Of a DNA stretch of 64,000 nucleotides, positions 11,578-20,306 are shown in pieces. The notes under the pieces were generated by a model. It had not been told where the DNA came from and searched no databases. It saw only the letters and a program-made list of their open reading frames with translations. The stretch covers positions 186,001-250,000 of the forward strand of contig WNNJ02000350.1 of NCBI GenBank assembly GCA_012934845.2. The letters run 5' to 3'. This stretch comes from Pomphorhynchus laevis. Its lineage: Eukaryota > Acanthocephala > Palaeacanthocephala > Echinorhynchida > Pomphorhynchidae. Position 1 is the stretch's first letter, and the number at the start of each line of letters is the position of its first letter. The position numbers were made by a program, and so were the translations under genes.

Positions 11578-12617
11578 ATTCAGAGAACACTGACCATTCC
11601 TTAGGGTATCTGATTGTATTTGATAGACCGTGCCTTAGTAAAACCAAAAAGGATTCCAATGCAACTCGTTGCTATTTATCGGTAGGTTATTCAAATTTAC
11701 GAAGTCTTCCTGCACAACTTATAGAGCTTCGATACCATGTTGAGGTTAATGCGTATGATATATTCTGTGTTAGTGAGTCATGGCTACATGAACACATCTT
11801 GGATGCCACTGTAAATATTCCAGGTTATCGTCTACTTCGAGGGGACAGGAGGTCCAGTATGCGAGGGGGCGGTGTTGCAGTGTACGTTCGAGACCATTTG
11901 CTAATTTCTGGCATCGATCAAGTTTGTGATCCGCAAGGCTCGTTCGAGAGTATTACCTTTCATATTGGGTATGATCGTGTTGGTATCAGTCTCTGCGTTG
12001 TATATCGCTCACCTTCTATGATCACTGATTGTAATCTTCTGAAGTCAGTATTGCGATCGATAAGTATCAGTTCTCATTTCCTTCTTCTAGGAGACTTCAA
12101 CCTACCTAGATCAGATTGGCGGCAAACAATATTTGATGATGGCACCGTCGTAGAAAGAGAAATCTCCCACTTCCTCGCTGATGAACTCTTACTAGTACAA
12201 CACATTCAAGAGCCCACACGATTTTCTTCCCATAATAATGATACTATACTTGACTTGGTTTTTTCCAAACGTCTTGAAGACATAGCTCGATTGGATTATC
12301 TTCCACCGATAGGTAACTCTGACCACTGCGTGCTATCACTACAGGTCACCTCAAACTTTAAATTCCGCCATTTTACGGCTCCCATCGTAAAACGGGTTTG
12401 GTCAAAAGTGCTTGATGAGCAAATTTTATCTTTCTGTCAACGTCGTCCACTATCTTTAACAAATACTAAAGAAGTCTCACTAAAAGTGATTGGGGATTAC
12501 CTTTTAGGTATTTCTGACGTGTTTGCACCAAAGCGTATCATCTCGCCAAATACTAAATATCCTGTTTGGTTCAATAAGGACCTGAGATTGATGTTGCGAG
12601 TACGAAATCGTCTTTGA
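11484..12617 (+). CDS. F1 ORF2, endonuclease half, ending at an in-frame TGA
   Basis: Encodes the target-nicking endonuclease: GYSNLRSLPAQL, CVSESWLHE (metal-binding Glu), RGGGVAVYVRD, GDFNLPRSDW and SDHCVLSLQ are all present in order, so the catalytic set looks complete. The ATG at 11484 lies in the last 94 bases of ORF1, in a different frame. The frame closes at TGA 12615-12617 after RVRNRL. In the related F2 element the aligned sequence is KERNRLW, so the stop replaces a Trp codon (TGG to TGA). The frame stays open beyond it into the RT. The same TGA is present in copy 2. Confidence 0.85.
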   Translation: MHTGFSGCQVASCRTLETVGSFNCRDPCFHVNSENTDHSLGYLIVFDRPCLSKTKKDSNATRCYLSVGYSNLRSLPAQLIELRYHVEVNAYDIFCVSESWLHEHILDATVNIPGYRLLRGDRRSSMRGGGVAVYVRDHLLISGIDQVCDPQGSFESITFHIGYDRVGISLCVVYRSPSMITDCNLLKSVLRSISISSHFLLLGDFNLPRSDWRQTIFDDGTVVEREISHFLADELLLVQHIQEPTRFSSHNNDTILDLVFSKRLEDIARLDYLPPIGNSDHCVLSLQVTSNFKFRHFTAPIVKRVWSKVLDEQILSFCQRRPLSLTNTKEVSLKVIGDYLLGISDVFAPKRIISPNTKYPVWFNKDLRLMLRVRNRL

Positions 12618-13946
12618 AAGTTATCTCGTTCGCTTCCGTATTACGCCAACATTTATAGGTATCATAGGAACGTCTGTACTCGTATGAAAACGTTAAAACG
12701 TGATAAATTCGAATCTACAATCATCAAGGAAGTTAATCGCAACCCCAAGCTATTTTGGTCATATGCTCGGCAAAACGGAACGCTCAACTCTGCAATCAAG
12801 CATGTGCACTCTGAATGTGGCTTGGTTACAAATGAAACTGATATAGCTGAGACCTTCGCATCCTCGTTCTCTTTATCCACTTTACCACATTGCGATTCTC
12901 ATATGATATGGTACGGGTGCTCTATCCCTCCGCGTAATGAATCCCGGCCAATTTGCGTTACTGAAATTCAAGATTATCTCAATAATATTCGTCCTTTTAG
13001 CGCAGCTGGCCCCGATGACATCTCCCCATACCTGATCAAAGCTTTATCGAGTTACCTGGCACCATTCCTGACTATTATCTTTGATAAAATTCTGGCCACT
13101 GGCAGTGTCCCAGAAGATTGGAAAACTGCAACCGTTGTTCCTATTCCCAAAAAATTTTTGCATCATCCTGTGGTGATTATAGGCCAATAAGCTTAACCTC
13201 TTCTCTGTGCAAAGTTCTCGAACGCGCCATCAGCACTAGAGTCTACGATCATCTTGTCTCTCTTGGTATACTATTGTCCGCTCAACATGGTTTACGTCAC
13301 TCCCGTTCTTGTTTGACGAACTTGCTTACCGCGCGCGAAACTTGGACCCAGTCGTTAAGTTTTGGTAGCTCACTCGATATAATCTTTATTGATTTTTCGA
13401 AAGCCTTCGATCGCGTCCCTCATGATGGGATGATTAGGTTGTTAGCACACTACGGAGTATCCTCCATGTTATGCAATTGGATTCGTGATTTTTTGGACGG
13501 GAGATCATTTCAGGTGAGGGTTGGCAATAGCATGTCTTCTACTAGGTTAGTTAAATCCGGAGTTCCGCAAGGTACAGTCCTTGGTCCCTTGCTTTTTATT
13601 ATATTTCTCAATGATCTTCTGTTACGCATAAACAGTCCCTGCCTGGCATTCGCAGACGATGTGAAAGTGTGGTGCGATAGCATCTCAGATCCTGATGGCC
13701 GGCATCTACAACATGATCTCCAGACAATCTACGACTGGAGCAGTGCTACCGGTATGACTATAAATGTAGATAAGTGCGTTCATATGAAACTCGGCAAATG
13801 TAAATCTGATCATGAATTCTATTTAGGATGTTATAAGCTTCACAACATTTCTGTTCATAGAGACCTAGGGATTATTTTGAATAACGACCTTAAAACACGA
13901 CCGAATACCGATTATATCTACGGTAAAGCCATGAAGGCCTTGTATT
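12618..13946 (+). pseudogene. F1 ORF2, reverse transcriptase, first part, frameshifted
   Basis: In frame with the endonuclease but after its TGA; the first ATG is 12684. RT blocks are visible: AAGPDDISPYLI, VVPIPKK, the 'IFIDFSKAFDRVPHDG' motif-A region, SGVPQGTVLGPLLF, and AFADDVKVW (catalytic FADD). A run of six A at 13149-13154, against seven in copy 2 (23096-23102), shifts the frame, so the first frame ends at 13190 and the rest is read from about 13118 in another frame. The sequence is then cut at 13946 by the F2 insertion. Copy 1 can therefore not make an intact RT. Confidence 0.9.
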
Positions 13947-16900
13947 ATTATTATTATCAAGTTCAGACTTAGCCATAAGGCTTTAAGCCGATCACACAAT
14001 ACAGAAAAAAGATCAACCAAATGGGTAGGTTAGAAAAGGTGACAAATCAGCCTGGACGTATATCCAACGTCGAACCCTGTTTTTGAAAGCGAGGAAATTG
14101 GTGATGGCAGCGACAGGTTCAGGCAAACTATTCCAAACATCTACTGCCCGTTCAGACAGTCTGTAAAATTTTCGCAGCTTACCCGGTAATTTTTTAAAAA
14201 GCATCTTACAATGGCCTCGCAATCTCGAATTATCTCGAAATCTAACTACACCCAAAGGAAAGCCATCAGCTGAATGTACAATTTTCCAAAGTGTAATCAG
14301 ATCAAGAAAAAGATACCGATACCTCACTGATAAAACGTTCAAACATCTTAATCTTGAAATAAAGCTTCCTTGACAACACATCCGAGAAGCTCGTCTCATT
14401 ACACTTTCCAAGTTATTCAACTCACTCCTGGTCGTTGGAAAGGTTGCCTGTACACAATACTCAAGATGTGGTCTTACTAGGGCACAATAAAGTTTGGCGA
14501 AGATTTGCGGCGATAATTTTGCAAAAGTCATTTTTATGCAGTATAAGGCACGTATCGCTTTTAACCGCGCGTGATCACTATTTGCTCTTGTCTTTAGCGA
14601 TTCGTGAATTATCACTCCCAGGTCGGGATGTTCTGAGACTCGCTTGATTGAGTGTCCATTTATTTTGTAATCGAAATGAGTTTTATCTCTACCCAATCTG
14701 ATCCATACACATTTTGTCGCGTTGAGTATCAAGCCAGTGCTATTACACCAAGTCCCGATACGGTTAAGGTCACATTGTAAAAATTCACAATCCGCCTCGT
14801 TTTGGGTTGTTGCCCATATTTTAACATCGTCAGCAAATGCCAGGTGAGGACACTTTAACCTTAGGAGTAGGTCATTCAAAAAGATGATAAAGAGAAGTGG
14901 ACCTAGGACCGTGCCCTGAGGAACACCCGAATGAACACGTCGAGCTGTTGACAAAACTTCATCTAATCGCACAACGAATGATCGATCCTCGAGAAATGTC
15001 TTAATCCAGTTGCAAATTGTCGTAGGTACACCGTAATGACGTAGTAGTGAATCTAAACCAGCATGTGGAACTCTATCAAAGGCCTTAGAGAAATCAAGAA
15101 ATATTATATCAACTGTAAGACCCGAACTAAGAGCAGCTACCCAATGTTCGCGAGCATTCAACAGATTAGTTAGGCACGAGCGACCAGGTCGGAAGCCGTG
15201 CTGAGAATCATCAAGAATTTGATATAAATTTAGATGTTCACGTATTCTCTTCGCAATGAGTCTCTCCATAATTTTAGAAATAACACTGGTAAGACTAATT
15301 GGTCTAAAATCTGAACAAGTTAGTGCCAACTGTTTCTTTGGAATAGGTACAACAATTGCCCTTTTCCAATCATCAGGAATCCACGAATACTGTAAGCTTC
15401 GATGAAATAGAGACGTAAGGCTTGGAGCAATAATGTGCGACAGAGTACGCAAAAGAAAAGGGGATACACCATCTGGTCCTGCAGAGCCAAAACTATTTAA
15501 TTTATGGAGTTCAGACTGAACTTCAATGACATTAATAGGAGATATTGGTAAGTTAGATTGTAAGTTGGGCGGGTACTGTATCTGGTCAATATTCGATTGC
15601 GAGGATGGAGATACTACAAAACTGCTTGCAAGAGCTTCCACAATAGCCTCCTTGTCAACTACATCACCACTTTCTAAACGTACACAATTAATCGTAGAAG
15701 GTAGGATTCGACGATGTCTAACGTATGCCCAAAAACGTTTAGGTGACCTGTTAATGTCAGAAGCAATACCCTCTTCAAATGTTTTTCTTTTTGAGCGTTT
15801 TAGTTGGTTGCATAGATTGCGAAGAGTTTTGTACTCACGGTGCGTAACAGTGTTACGTTGAGAGATTCGCCATAATCGATTTCTTTCCTTTATCGTAGTC
15901 TCCAACTCATTGTCGAACCACAATGGCGTTGTCGTCTTGTAAGCCCTATTTCTTATTGGTGCAAACGTATCCGAAATGGTTATGAGGTTACTGGTTACTA
16001 ACGATAAATGATCATCAATTGGAAGATCAGCAGATCCGAAGTTCAGCTGATGACTATAGAGTTGGAGATCTTCCACATTTACTCGATTCCAATTACGCTT
16101 TCCGATGCCACTGCACTTAGATCGTCGTTGTAAAGTGTGAGCAATCTGTACTGAAATCACACAATGGTCACTGGTTCCTAAAGGAGACTCGAAATCAACT
16201 CTGATTACATCTTCAATGCGCTTGGTAAACCCAAGATCTAATATTGTCTCTGGTTGAGACGATATACATGTTGGCTGATTAATATGTTGGATCAGGAGAA
16301 GCTCTGCCAGCAAGAATTCAGCAAGCTCGCAGTTTTCGACATTATAGTAATACCGGTTGTTACTAATCCAGTTAACTTGAGGAAGATTAAAATCCCCAAT
16401 AAGGAAGAAATAATTTGAGGAGCAGAATGATCTTAACTGATTTTTCAGAAGATCTAACTGTGTATGAACTGAGGGTGATCTGTATACGACGCAAATATCT
16501 ATTGAACAATGAGTATCATTGACGCAGAATGACAATAACTCGAATGAATAGTGATCATCGCACAATTCAGTAATCTTCGTAATTGATAAGGTGTTTTTAA
16601 TATAAGCAGCAACACCCCCGCCACGACGACCTGCAACTCTATCTGCTCTCAAAAGTCGATACCCAGAGATAGCCATAAGGTCATCATTAATTTGATAATG
16701 AAGCCATGACTCAGAAATGCAAAACACGTCAAAATCTTTAAAAGATATAAACTGCTGCACTTCAGACAATTGAGCAGGTAAGCTTCTGATATTGGAGTAA
16801 CCTACCACCAGAGGACATTCATTATTACATATTCTCTCTGAACAATTAGATGGCAACTTCCTTTCCAAACATATATCCACTAGATGTCCAATCATGGCGT

Positions 16901-17047
16901 TGTAAGGTCTAGAGAAAGATTGATCGATCTCCATCGAACTGCAGGACGCCACCTCACAACCCGAAAATTTCGAATGCACAGATTCGATTCACCGTTTTGC
17001 AGCCTGTAATGAAGTTCCGCCTTGATATCCTTCAATTTTTGCCTGCA
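13947..17047 (-). mobile_element. LINE family F2, 5'-truncated, nested in F1 copy 1
   Basis: Inserted in antisense into F1 copy 1. The uninterrupted F1 sequence in copy 2 reads CCTTGTATTGTATTAAG. Here it is split with GTATT at 13942-13946 and again at 17048-17052, so the target-site duplication is 5 bp (GTATT). The 3' tail, read on minus, is a short (AAT)n/(ATA)n microsatellite instead of poly(A), as in CR1-type LINEs. At the 5' end only the last few dozen ORF1 codons remain (LKDIKAELHYRL, CIRNFRVVRW, 17045-16900), matching the F1 ORF1 end. F2 is a distinct but related family. Confidence 0.9.
14013..16979 (-). CDS. F2 ORF2: endonuclease-reverse transcriptase, 988 aa, intact
   Basis: A complete LINE ORF2 that nicks target DNA and copies the element RNA. 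Endonuclease: GYSNIRSLPAQL (near residue 64), ISESWLHY (near 92), RRGGGVAAYI, GDFNLPQVNW (near 195) and SDHCVISVQ (near 271). Linker: KERNRLWRISQRN. RT: SAGPDGVSPFLL, VVPIPKK, FRPISLTSV, SQHGFRPGRSCL, the LDFSKAFDRVP motif, SGVPQGTVLGPLLF, and the catalytic AFADDVKIW (near 713). The C-terminal LYCALVRPHLEYC region follows. All catalytic motifs are present and there is no internal stop. The start ATG lies within the ORF1 remnant, as in F1. Stop is TGA. Because the 5' end is lost, autonomous expression is doubtful unless driven from outside. Confidence 0.93.
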   Translation of the reverse strand: MHSKFSGCEVASCSSMEIDQSFSRPYNAMIGHLVDICLERKLPSNCSERICNNECPLVVGYSNIRSLPAQLSEVQQFISFKDFDVFCISESWLHYQINDDLMAISGYRLLRADRVAGRRGGGVAAYIKNTLSITKITELCDDHYSFELLSFCVNDTHCSIDICVVYRSPSVHTQLDLLKNQLRSFCSSNYFFLIGDFNLPQVNWISNNRYYYNVENCELAEFLLAELLLIQHINQPTCISSQPETILDLGFTKRIEDVIRVDFESPLGTSDHCVISVQIAHTLQRRSKCSGIGKRNWNRVNVEDLQLYSHQLNFGSADLPIDDHLSLVTSNLITISDTFAPIRNRAYKTTTPLWFDNELETTIKERNRLWRISQRNTVTHREYKTLRNLCNQLKRSKRKTFEEGIASDINRSPKRFWAYVRHRRILPSTINCVRLESGDVVDKEAIVEALASSFVVSPSSQSNIDQIQYPPNLQSNLPISPINVIEVQSELHKLNSFGSAGPDGVSPFLLRTLSHIIAPSLTSLFHRSLQYSWIPDDWKRAIVVPIPKKQLALTCSDFRPISLTSVISKIMERLIAKRIREHLNLYQILDDSQHGFRPGRSCLTNLLNAREHWVAALSSGLTVDIIFLDFSKAFDRVPHAGLDSLLRHYGVPTTICNWIKTFLEDRSFVVRLDEVLSTARRVHSGVPQGTVLGPLLFIIFLNDLLLRLKCPHLAFADDVKIWATTQNEADCEFLQCDLNRIGTWCNSTGLILNATKCVWIRLGRDKTHFDYKINGHSIKRVSEHPDLGVIIHESLKTRANSDHARLKAIRALYCIKMTFAKLSPQIFAKLYCALVRPHLEYCVQATFPTTRSELNNLESVMRRASRMCCQGSFISRLRCLNVLSVRYRYLFLDLITLWKIVHSADGFPLGVVRFRDNSRLRGHCKMLFKKLPGKLRKFYRLSERAVDVWNSLPEPVAAITNFLAFKNRVRRWIYVQADLSPFLTYPFG

Positions 17048-17573
17048 GTATTGTATTAAGAACACATTTAGTAAGCTGCATCCAAAATTATTTAAGCATC
17101 TCTACTGTGCGTTAGTCCGTCCGCATGTGGAATACTGCATCGCATCAACTTTTCCATCCACCAAGGCTGAGATGAAAAAGACCGAGTCGATTTTACGTAG
17201 AGGAACCAAACTTTGCATTACATCTCTTTATTCTTACAATGAGCGCCTAGCTTGCTTAAAAATGCCTTCAACGGCCCAGAGGCTACTATATTTAGATCTT
17301 GTAGCGATGTGGCATTTGGTTCGTGGAAAAGAGGGGTTCCCATCCAATTCGATAAAATTGAGAAATTCGCGTCGCAGAGGTCACTCCCTTACGTTATTTA
17401 AATTCCCTAATGGCAAAATAAGGAGTGTGAGTAGGCTTTCCCACCGCGCATTGAATGTTTGGAATTCGCTGCCTGAAGACGTCGTCAATGCTACTAGCAA
17501 TAGACACTTCAAGAAGATGCTGCTGAAGTGGATTGTGAACTCTAATTTGGATTCGTGGATGTATTTTAATTGA
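17048..17573 (+). pseudogene. F1 copy 1 RT C-terminal portion after the nested insertion
   Basis: Continues F1 ORF2 from IKNTFSKLHPKLFKHLYC to the end (DSWMYFN, TGA). It carries ALVRPHVEYC, ILRRGTKLC and SRLSHRALNVWNSLPEDV, matching copy 2 (23890-24415). One amino-acid difference is visible, FPNGK here and FPYGK in copy 2. It is cut off from the rest of ORF2 by F2. The F1 3' UTR follows to 17804. Confidence 0.9.
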
Positions 17574-17804
17574 TATTTTAAAATGTAATTTGTGAACAGT
17601 TGAAACAGCCATTTGCGGCTAGTAACTTGTACACTATAATAATACCCGCATAATAAATTGATTGATAATACAATGCGTGAAATATAATCAAATAAGTTTT
17701 ATTTTGGGACCTATACGATCAAATGTTTGCTTGTAGGTCTGACCAAATTATTCAAAATATACAAATAATGAAATTTTTACGAAAAATCAATTAAGGTGGA
17801 GATT

Positions 17805-17938
17805 TAAGTGTCCCTTTAAAACAGCATTTCTATTAAAAGGAATTTAGTGCCTGATGCATGGTTAAACCGCAATACGCACTGCCATGCAGAGAGATTATGC
17901 TAAATTTCCTCTGATGATTCAGATTAAGGGTAGTTCTG
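17805..17938. other. Flank between F1 and a Penelope-type repeat
   Basis: No feature recognised. Confidence 0.4.
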
Positions 17939-18001
17939 TTTTTCGAGCTTTAGACATTGTTTAAGCGTGTGTTAAGGTGCCTATGGATAATTATTAAAAT
18001 T

Positions 18002-18043
18002 ACGGTACTGATGAGCCCCGTTGGAGCGAAACGCGTATACCGT
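18002..18043 (+). ncRNA. Hammerhead ribozyme, type I, minimal stem III
   Basis: Read directly: ACGGTA (18002-18007) pairs with TACCGT (18038-18043) as stem I. CTGATGA core is at 18008-18014. Stem II is GCCCC-GTT-GGAGC (18015-18027), with one C/A mismatch. GAAA is at 18028-18031. CGCG follows, with A18031/U18036 closing a one- to two-pair stem III. H17 is A18037. All invariant core bases are present. The tiny stem III is typical of hammerheads in Penelope-like elements. Predicted cleavage is after A18037. Confidence 0.8.
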
Positions 18044-18383
18044 TGTTGAAGTTTGTCGTCACACATAGGATGACTGGGCCTACGTAGGGACTTTAAATAT
18101 TGCAAGAATAATTCAGTTCTATTTCTTGATCTGATGAGGATATATAAAATGCTGCCTGGTGTTTATATATATCCTCATCAGATCAAGAAATAGAACTGAA
18201 CTATTATTAAATAGAACTGATATATATATATATGTATCACTGTGTTTTCCTCATGATGAGGCATAAACACCAGGCAGCATTTTATATATCCTCATCAGAT
18301 CAAGAAATAGAACTGAATTATTCTTGCAATATTCAAAGTCCCTACGTATGCCCAGTCATCCTATGTGTGACGACAAACTTCAA

Positions 18384-18419
18384 GCTACGTTTCGCTCTAA
18401 CGGAGCTCATCAGTACCGT
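18384..18419 (-). ncRNA. Hammerhead ribozyme, degenerate partner in the other arm
   Basis: On the minus strand: ACGGTA (18419-18414), CTGATGA (18413-18407), stem II GCTC-CGTTA-GAGC (perfect), and GAAA (18393-18390). The bases after GAAAC read GTAGCTTGAAG, where the other arm has GCGTATACCGTTGTTGAAG. An 8-base deletion has removed the 3' strand of stem I and the cleavage site, so this copy should be inactive. Confidence 0.65.
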
Positions 18420-18955
18420 GACTTTAATAATCATCCATAGGCACCTTAACACACGCTTAAACAATGTCTAAAACTCGAAAAACACTCATCAGTAGAATGA
18501 AGTACTCACTGACAGTTTCGGTTGCCTGTGTGACATTGTGAATTAAGGCGTTTCCGACACTTTGCTTAATTGTCTGAGGCTTACGCTCTTAATCAGATCG
18601 AATTCCTGTGCGGACCATCCTTAAACATTAGGCATAGGTTGTTGCTGAATTGTCGCTGCACTCGTTGGATTTTTAATGGATACGGCAGGTATAATAGTAG
18701 TGCACGGATGTGCTGAGTAAACAACGGTCCAGGGTTTCTTAGGAAATACGGCATTTATACTAAATGGTGTTGCTTGATAGACTGGATATCGATTCACGAC
18801 TTTCAGTCACCATGTCACTTCTAGACGACCAATGAGTACCCGGTAACACTCATCAGCAGAATGAAGTACTCACTGGGTCTTTAAGTATCTTTAAGTAAGT
18901 ATTCGAATCGAGCATATTCTTTAGTCTGCAAACTCTCGTCACTCCTAGACGGTCA

Positions 18956-19013
18956 TGTGATAGCCGGCAGCCATCGTCAGTAAGATGAACTATCACACGC
19001 CGTTTCGGCTGCC
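18956..19013 (-). ncRNA. Hammerhead-like pseudoknot module, copy B1
   Basis: On minus, in order: GGCAGCC (19013-19007), GAAAC, TGTGATAG (18997-18990), CTGACGA (18980-18974), T, GGCTGCC (18972-18966), CTATCACA (18963-18956). GGCAGCC/GGCTGCC pair over 7 bp and flank the GAAA and CTGANGA cores exactly as hammerhead stem II does in a permuted (type II) order. TGTGATAG/CTATCACA pair over 8 bp and cross the first stem, making a pseudoknot. Position 17 would be G, so classical hammerhead cleavage is not predicted. Confidence 0.5.
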
Positions 19014-19312
19014 TCTGTGACATTGTGAAAATGCATTTCCGACATCTAGCTTAAATTGTTGGTGGCGTTAGCTCTTAAATCCAACAATTTGCAATGCAGA
19101 CCATCATAAACAACCAGAGGATCAAACTTTCGGATGCTTGACTGTAAGAAACCGAGATTGAGTGAATCAATTCTTTCTATGTAATCATAAGAGTTTCGTT
19201 TGAATCGGTATTGCTCGAGATTGCGAATAGCAATTCTTTCCGTATCTTTAAGTAAGTGTTCGAATCGAGCATATTCTACAGTCTGCAAACTCTCGTCACT
19301 CCTAGACGGTCA

Positions 19313-19370
19313 TGTGATAGCCGGCAGCCATCGTCAGTAAGATGAACTATCACACGCCGTTTCGGCTGCC
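19313..19370 (-). ncRNA. Hammerhead-like pseudoknot module, copy B2
   Basis: Identical in both stems and both core boxes to copy B1, 357 bp away in the tandem array. Confidence 0.5.
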
Positions 19371-19521
19371 TCTGTGACATTGTGAAAATGCATTTCCGAC
19401 ATCTAGCTTAAATTGTTGGTGGCGTTAGCTCTTAAATCCAACAATTTGCAATACAGACCATCATAAACAACCAGAGGATCAAACTTTCGGATGCTTGACT
19501 GTAAGAAACCGAGATTGAGAA

Positions 19522-19525
<4 letters not shown>

Positions 19526-19610
<85 letters not shown>
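19526..19610. repeat. (AT)n microsatellite
   Basis: About 85 bases of uninterrupted AT dinucleotides. Open frames of alternating Ile and Tyr here are an artefact of the repeat. Confidence 0.95.
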
Positions 19611-19613
<3 letters not shown>

Positions 19614-20292
19614 CGCAATAATAATTGAAAACAGGAACTGCTTTCCTGTAGGGATAACTAGTATCAATTATTATTGCGATATATATAAAAAATGAATCTC
19701 GAAAGGCAGATCCGGGAAATCAGTTATCACTATGCTACATGTAATATGTACACTAGCAAATCTTATATATATTCCTACTAAAAATTAGTAAAATAAGGCA
19801 TTCTTTATTTAATCCTGTGAGAAATCCAGTGCCCTCGTAATCAACGGATACACATTTGTGCTCTTTATAAAGAATAACTAGAATGTCCACGCGCAACAAG
19901 CCAGTAAACACGCTTTATGCACCTGAGCTGGGTTATCATCGTGAGGAATTGCTGGCTTCTTTATAGTTATCACAAAAGCAGTCGAAACGCACCCTAACCA
20001 TTTAATCCGTAAGTGTAAGCAAATTTAGATCAGGTGAATTATCAACCCGCAGGGATAGCTAATGCACAATTGTAAATTTTTTTAACGGAAAATCCCCATA
20101 TCATTTTACATAGGAATTGAAAGATTTTCTTCGATAAGTACTCAAGAACAAATCATGTTTCCAAGACAAAAGTTCTAAAAAGTGCAATAGTTTGTAATAT
20201 CTGCAATATTTCTATGTCAGAGACGATATCTAATAAATATATTGATGAATATATATTTTTGATTATATATTGATGAATATATATATTTTTTG
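19611..20292. other. No gene; short inverted repeat at 19613-19679
   Basis: TCGCAATAATAATTGA (about 19613) and TCAATTATTATTGCGA (about 19663) are complementary arms beside the AT tract. The rest has no recognised feature. A 27-codon frame from ATG 19882 is too short to call. Confidence 0.45.
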
Positions 20293-20306
20293 GTCTCACG
20301 ATTACA

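Larger units (their letters stand above)
10346..17804 (+). mobile_element. LINE family F1, copy 1, interrupted by F2
   Basis: A non-LTR retrotransposon of CR1/Jockey-like organisation: ORF1, overlapping ORF2 (endonuclease plus RT), short 3' UTR, no poly(A). Its two halves (10346-13946 and 17048-17804) match copy 2 (20293-24646) almost base for base. Both copies begin at GTCTCACGATTAC and end at GGTGGAGATT, so these are probably the natural ends; the leader before the ORF1 ATG is then only 14 nt. Flanking sequences differ from copy 2, so these are independent insertions rather than a segmental duplication. No clear target-site duplication was seen. Confidence 0.9.
17939..18482. repeat. Inverted repeat of a Penelope-type terminal unit
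   Basis: The left arm (17939-18166) and right arm (18263-18482) are near-identical in opposite orientation, with a 96-bp AT-rich spacer. Each arm contains a hammerhead core (see separate entries). Head-to-head pseudo-LTRs with hammerheads are a hallmark of Penelope-like retroelements. No intact Penelope RT or GIY-YIG frame is present here. A second short inversion in the spacer repeats the AGTTCTATTTCTTGATCTGATGAGG phrase. Confidence 0.8.
18483..19525 (-). repeat. Tandem Penelope-type or satellite units with a structured module
   Basis: Two units with a 357-bp period (18886-19242; 19243-19525, cut by an AT microsatellite) plus related partial units at 18483-18690 and 18780-18882. Each complete unit holds the pseudoknot module described separately. 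On the minus strand it also holds a conserved short frame containing YARFEHLLKD and LNLGFLQSSIRKFDP. The same repeat family occurs at 62440-62890. I cannot tell whether the short frame is translated. Confidence 0.7.

Noticed and set aside
12615-12617. TGA read as Trp (altered genetic code), because TGA falls on a Trp codon in F1 and near other frames.
   Set aside because: The 965-codon GH63 gene, the 988-codon F2 ORF and the SAM carrier contain many TGG Trp codons, no internal TGA, and all end at TGA. Standard code fits.
14435-15861. Plus-strand frames inside F2.
   Set aside because: Antisense shadows of the intact minus-strand ORF2.
18886-19525. Tandem repeats considered as a CRISPR-like array.
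   Set aside because: Unit length is 357 bp with no spacer structure, in a eukaryotic context.
19403-19667. Minus frames of alternating Ile-Tyr.
   Set aside because: Produced by the (AT)n microsatellite.
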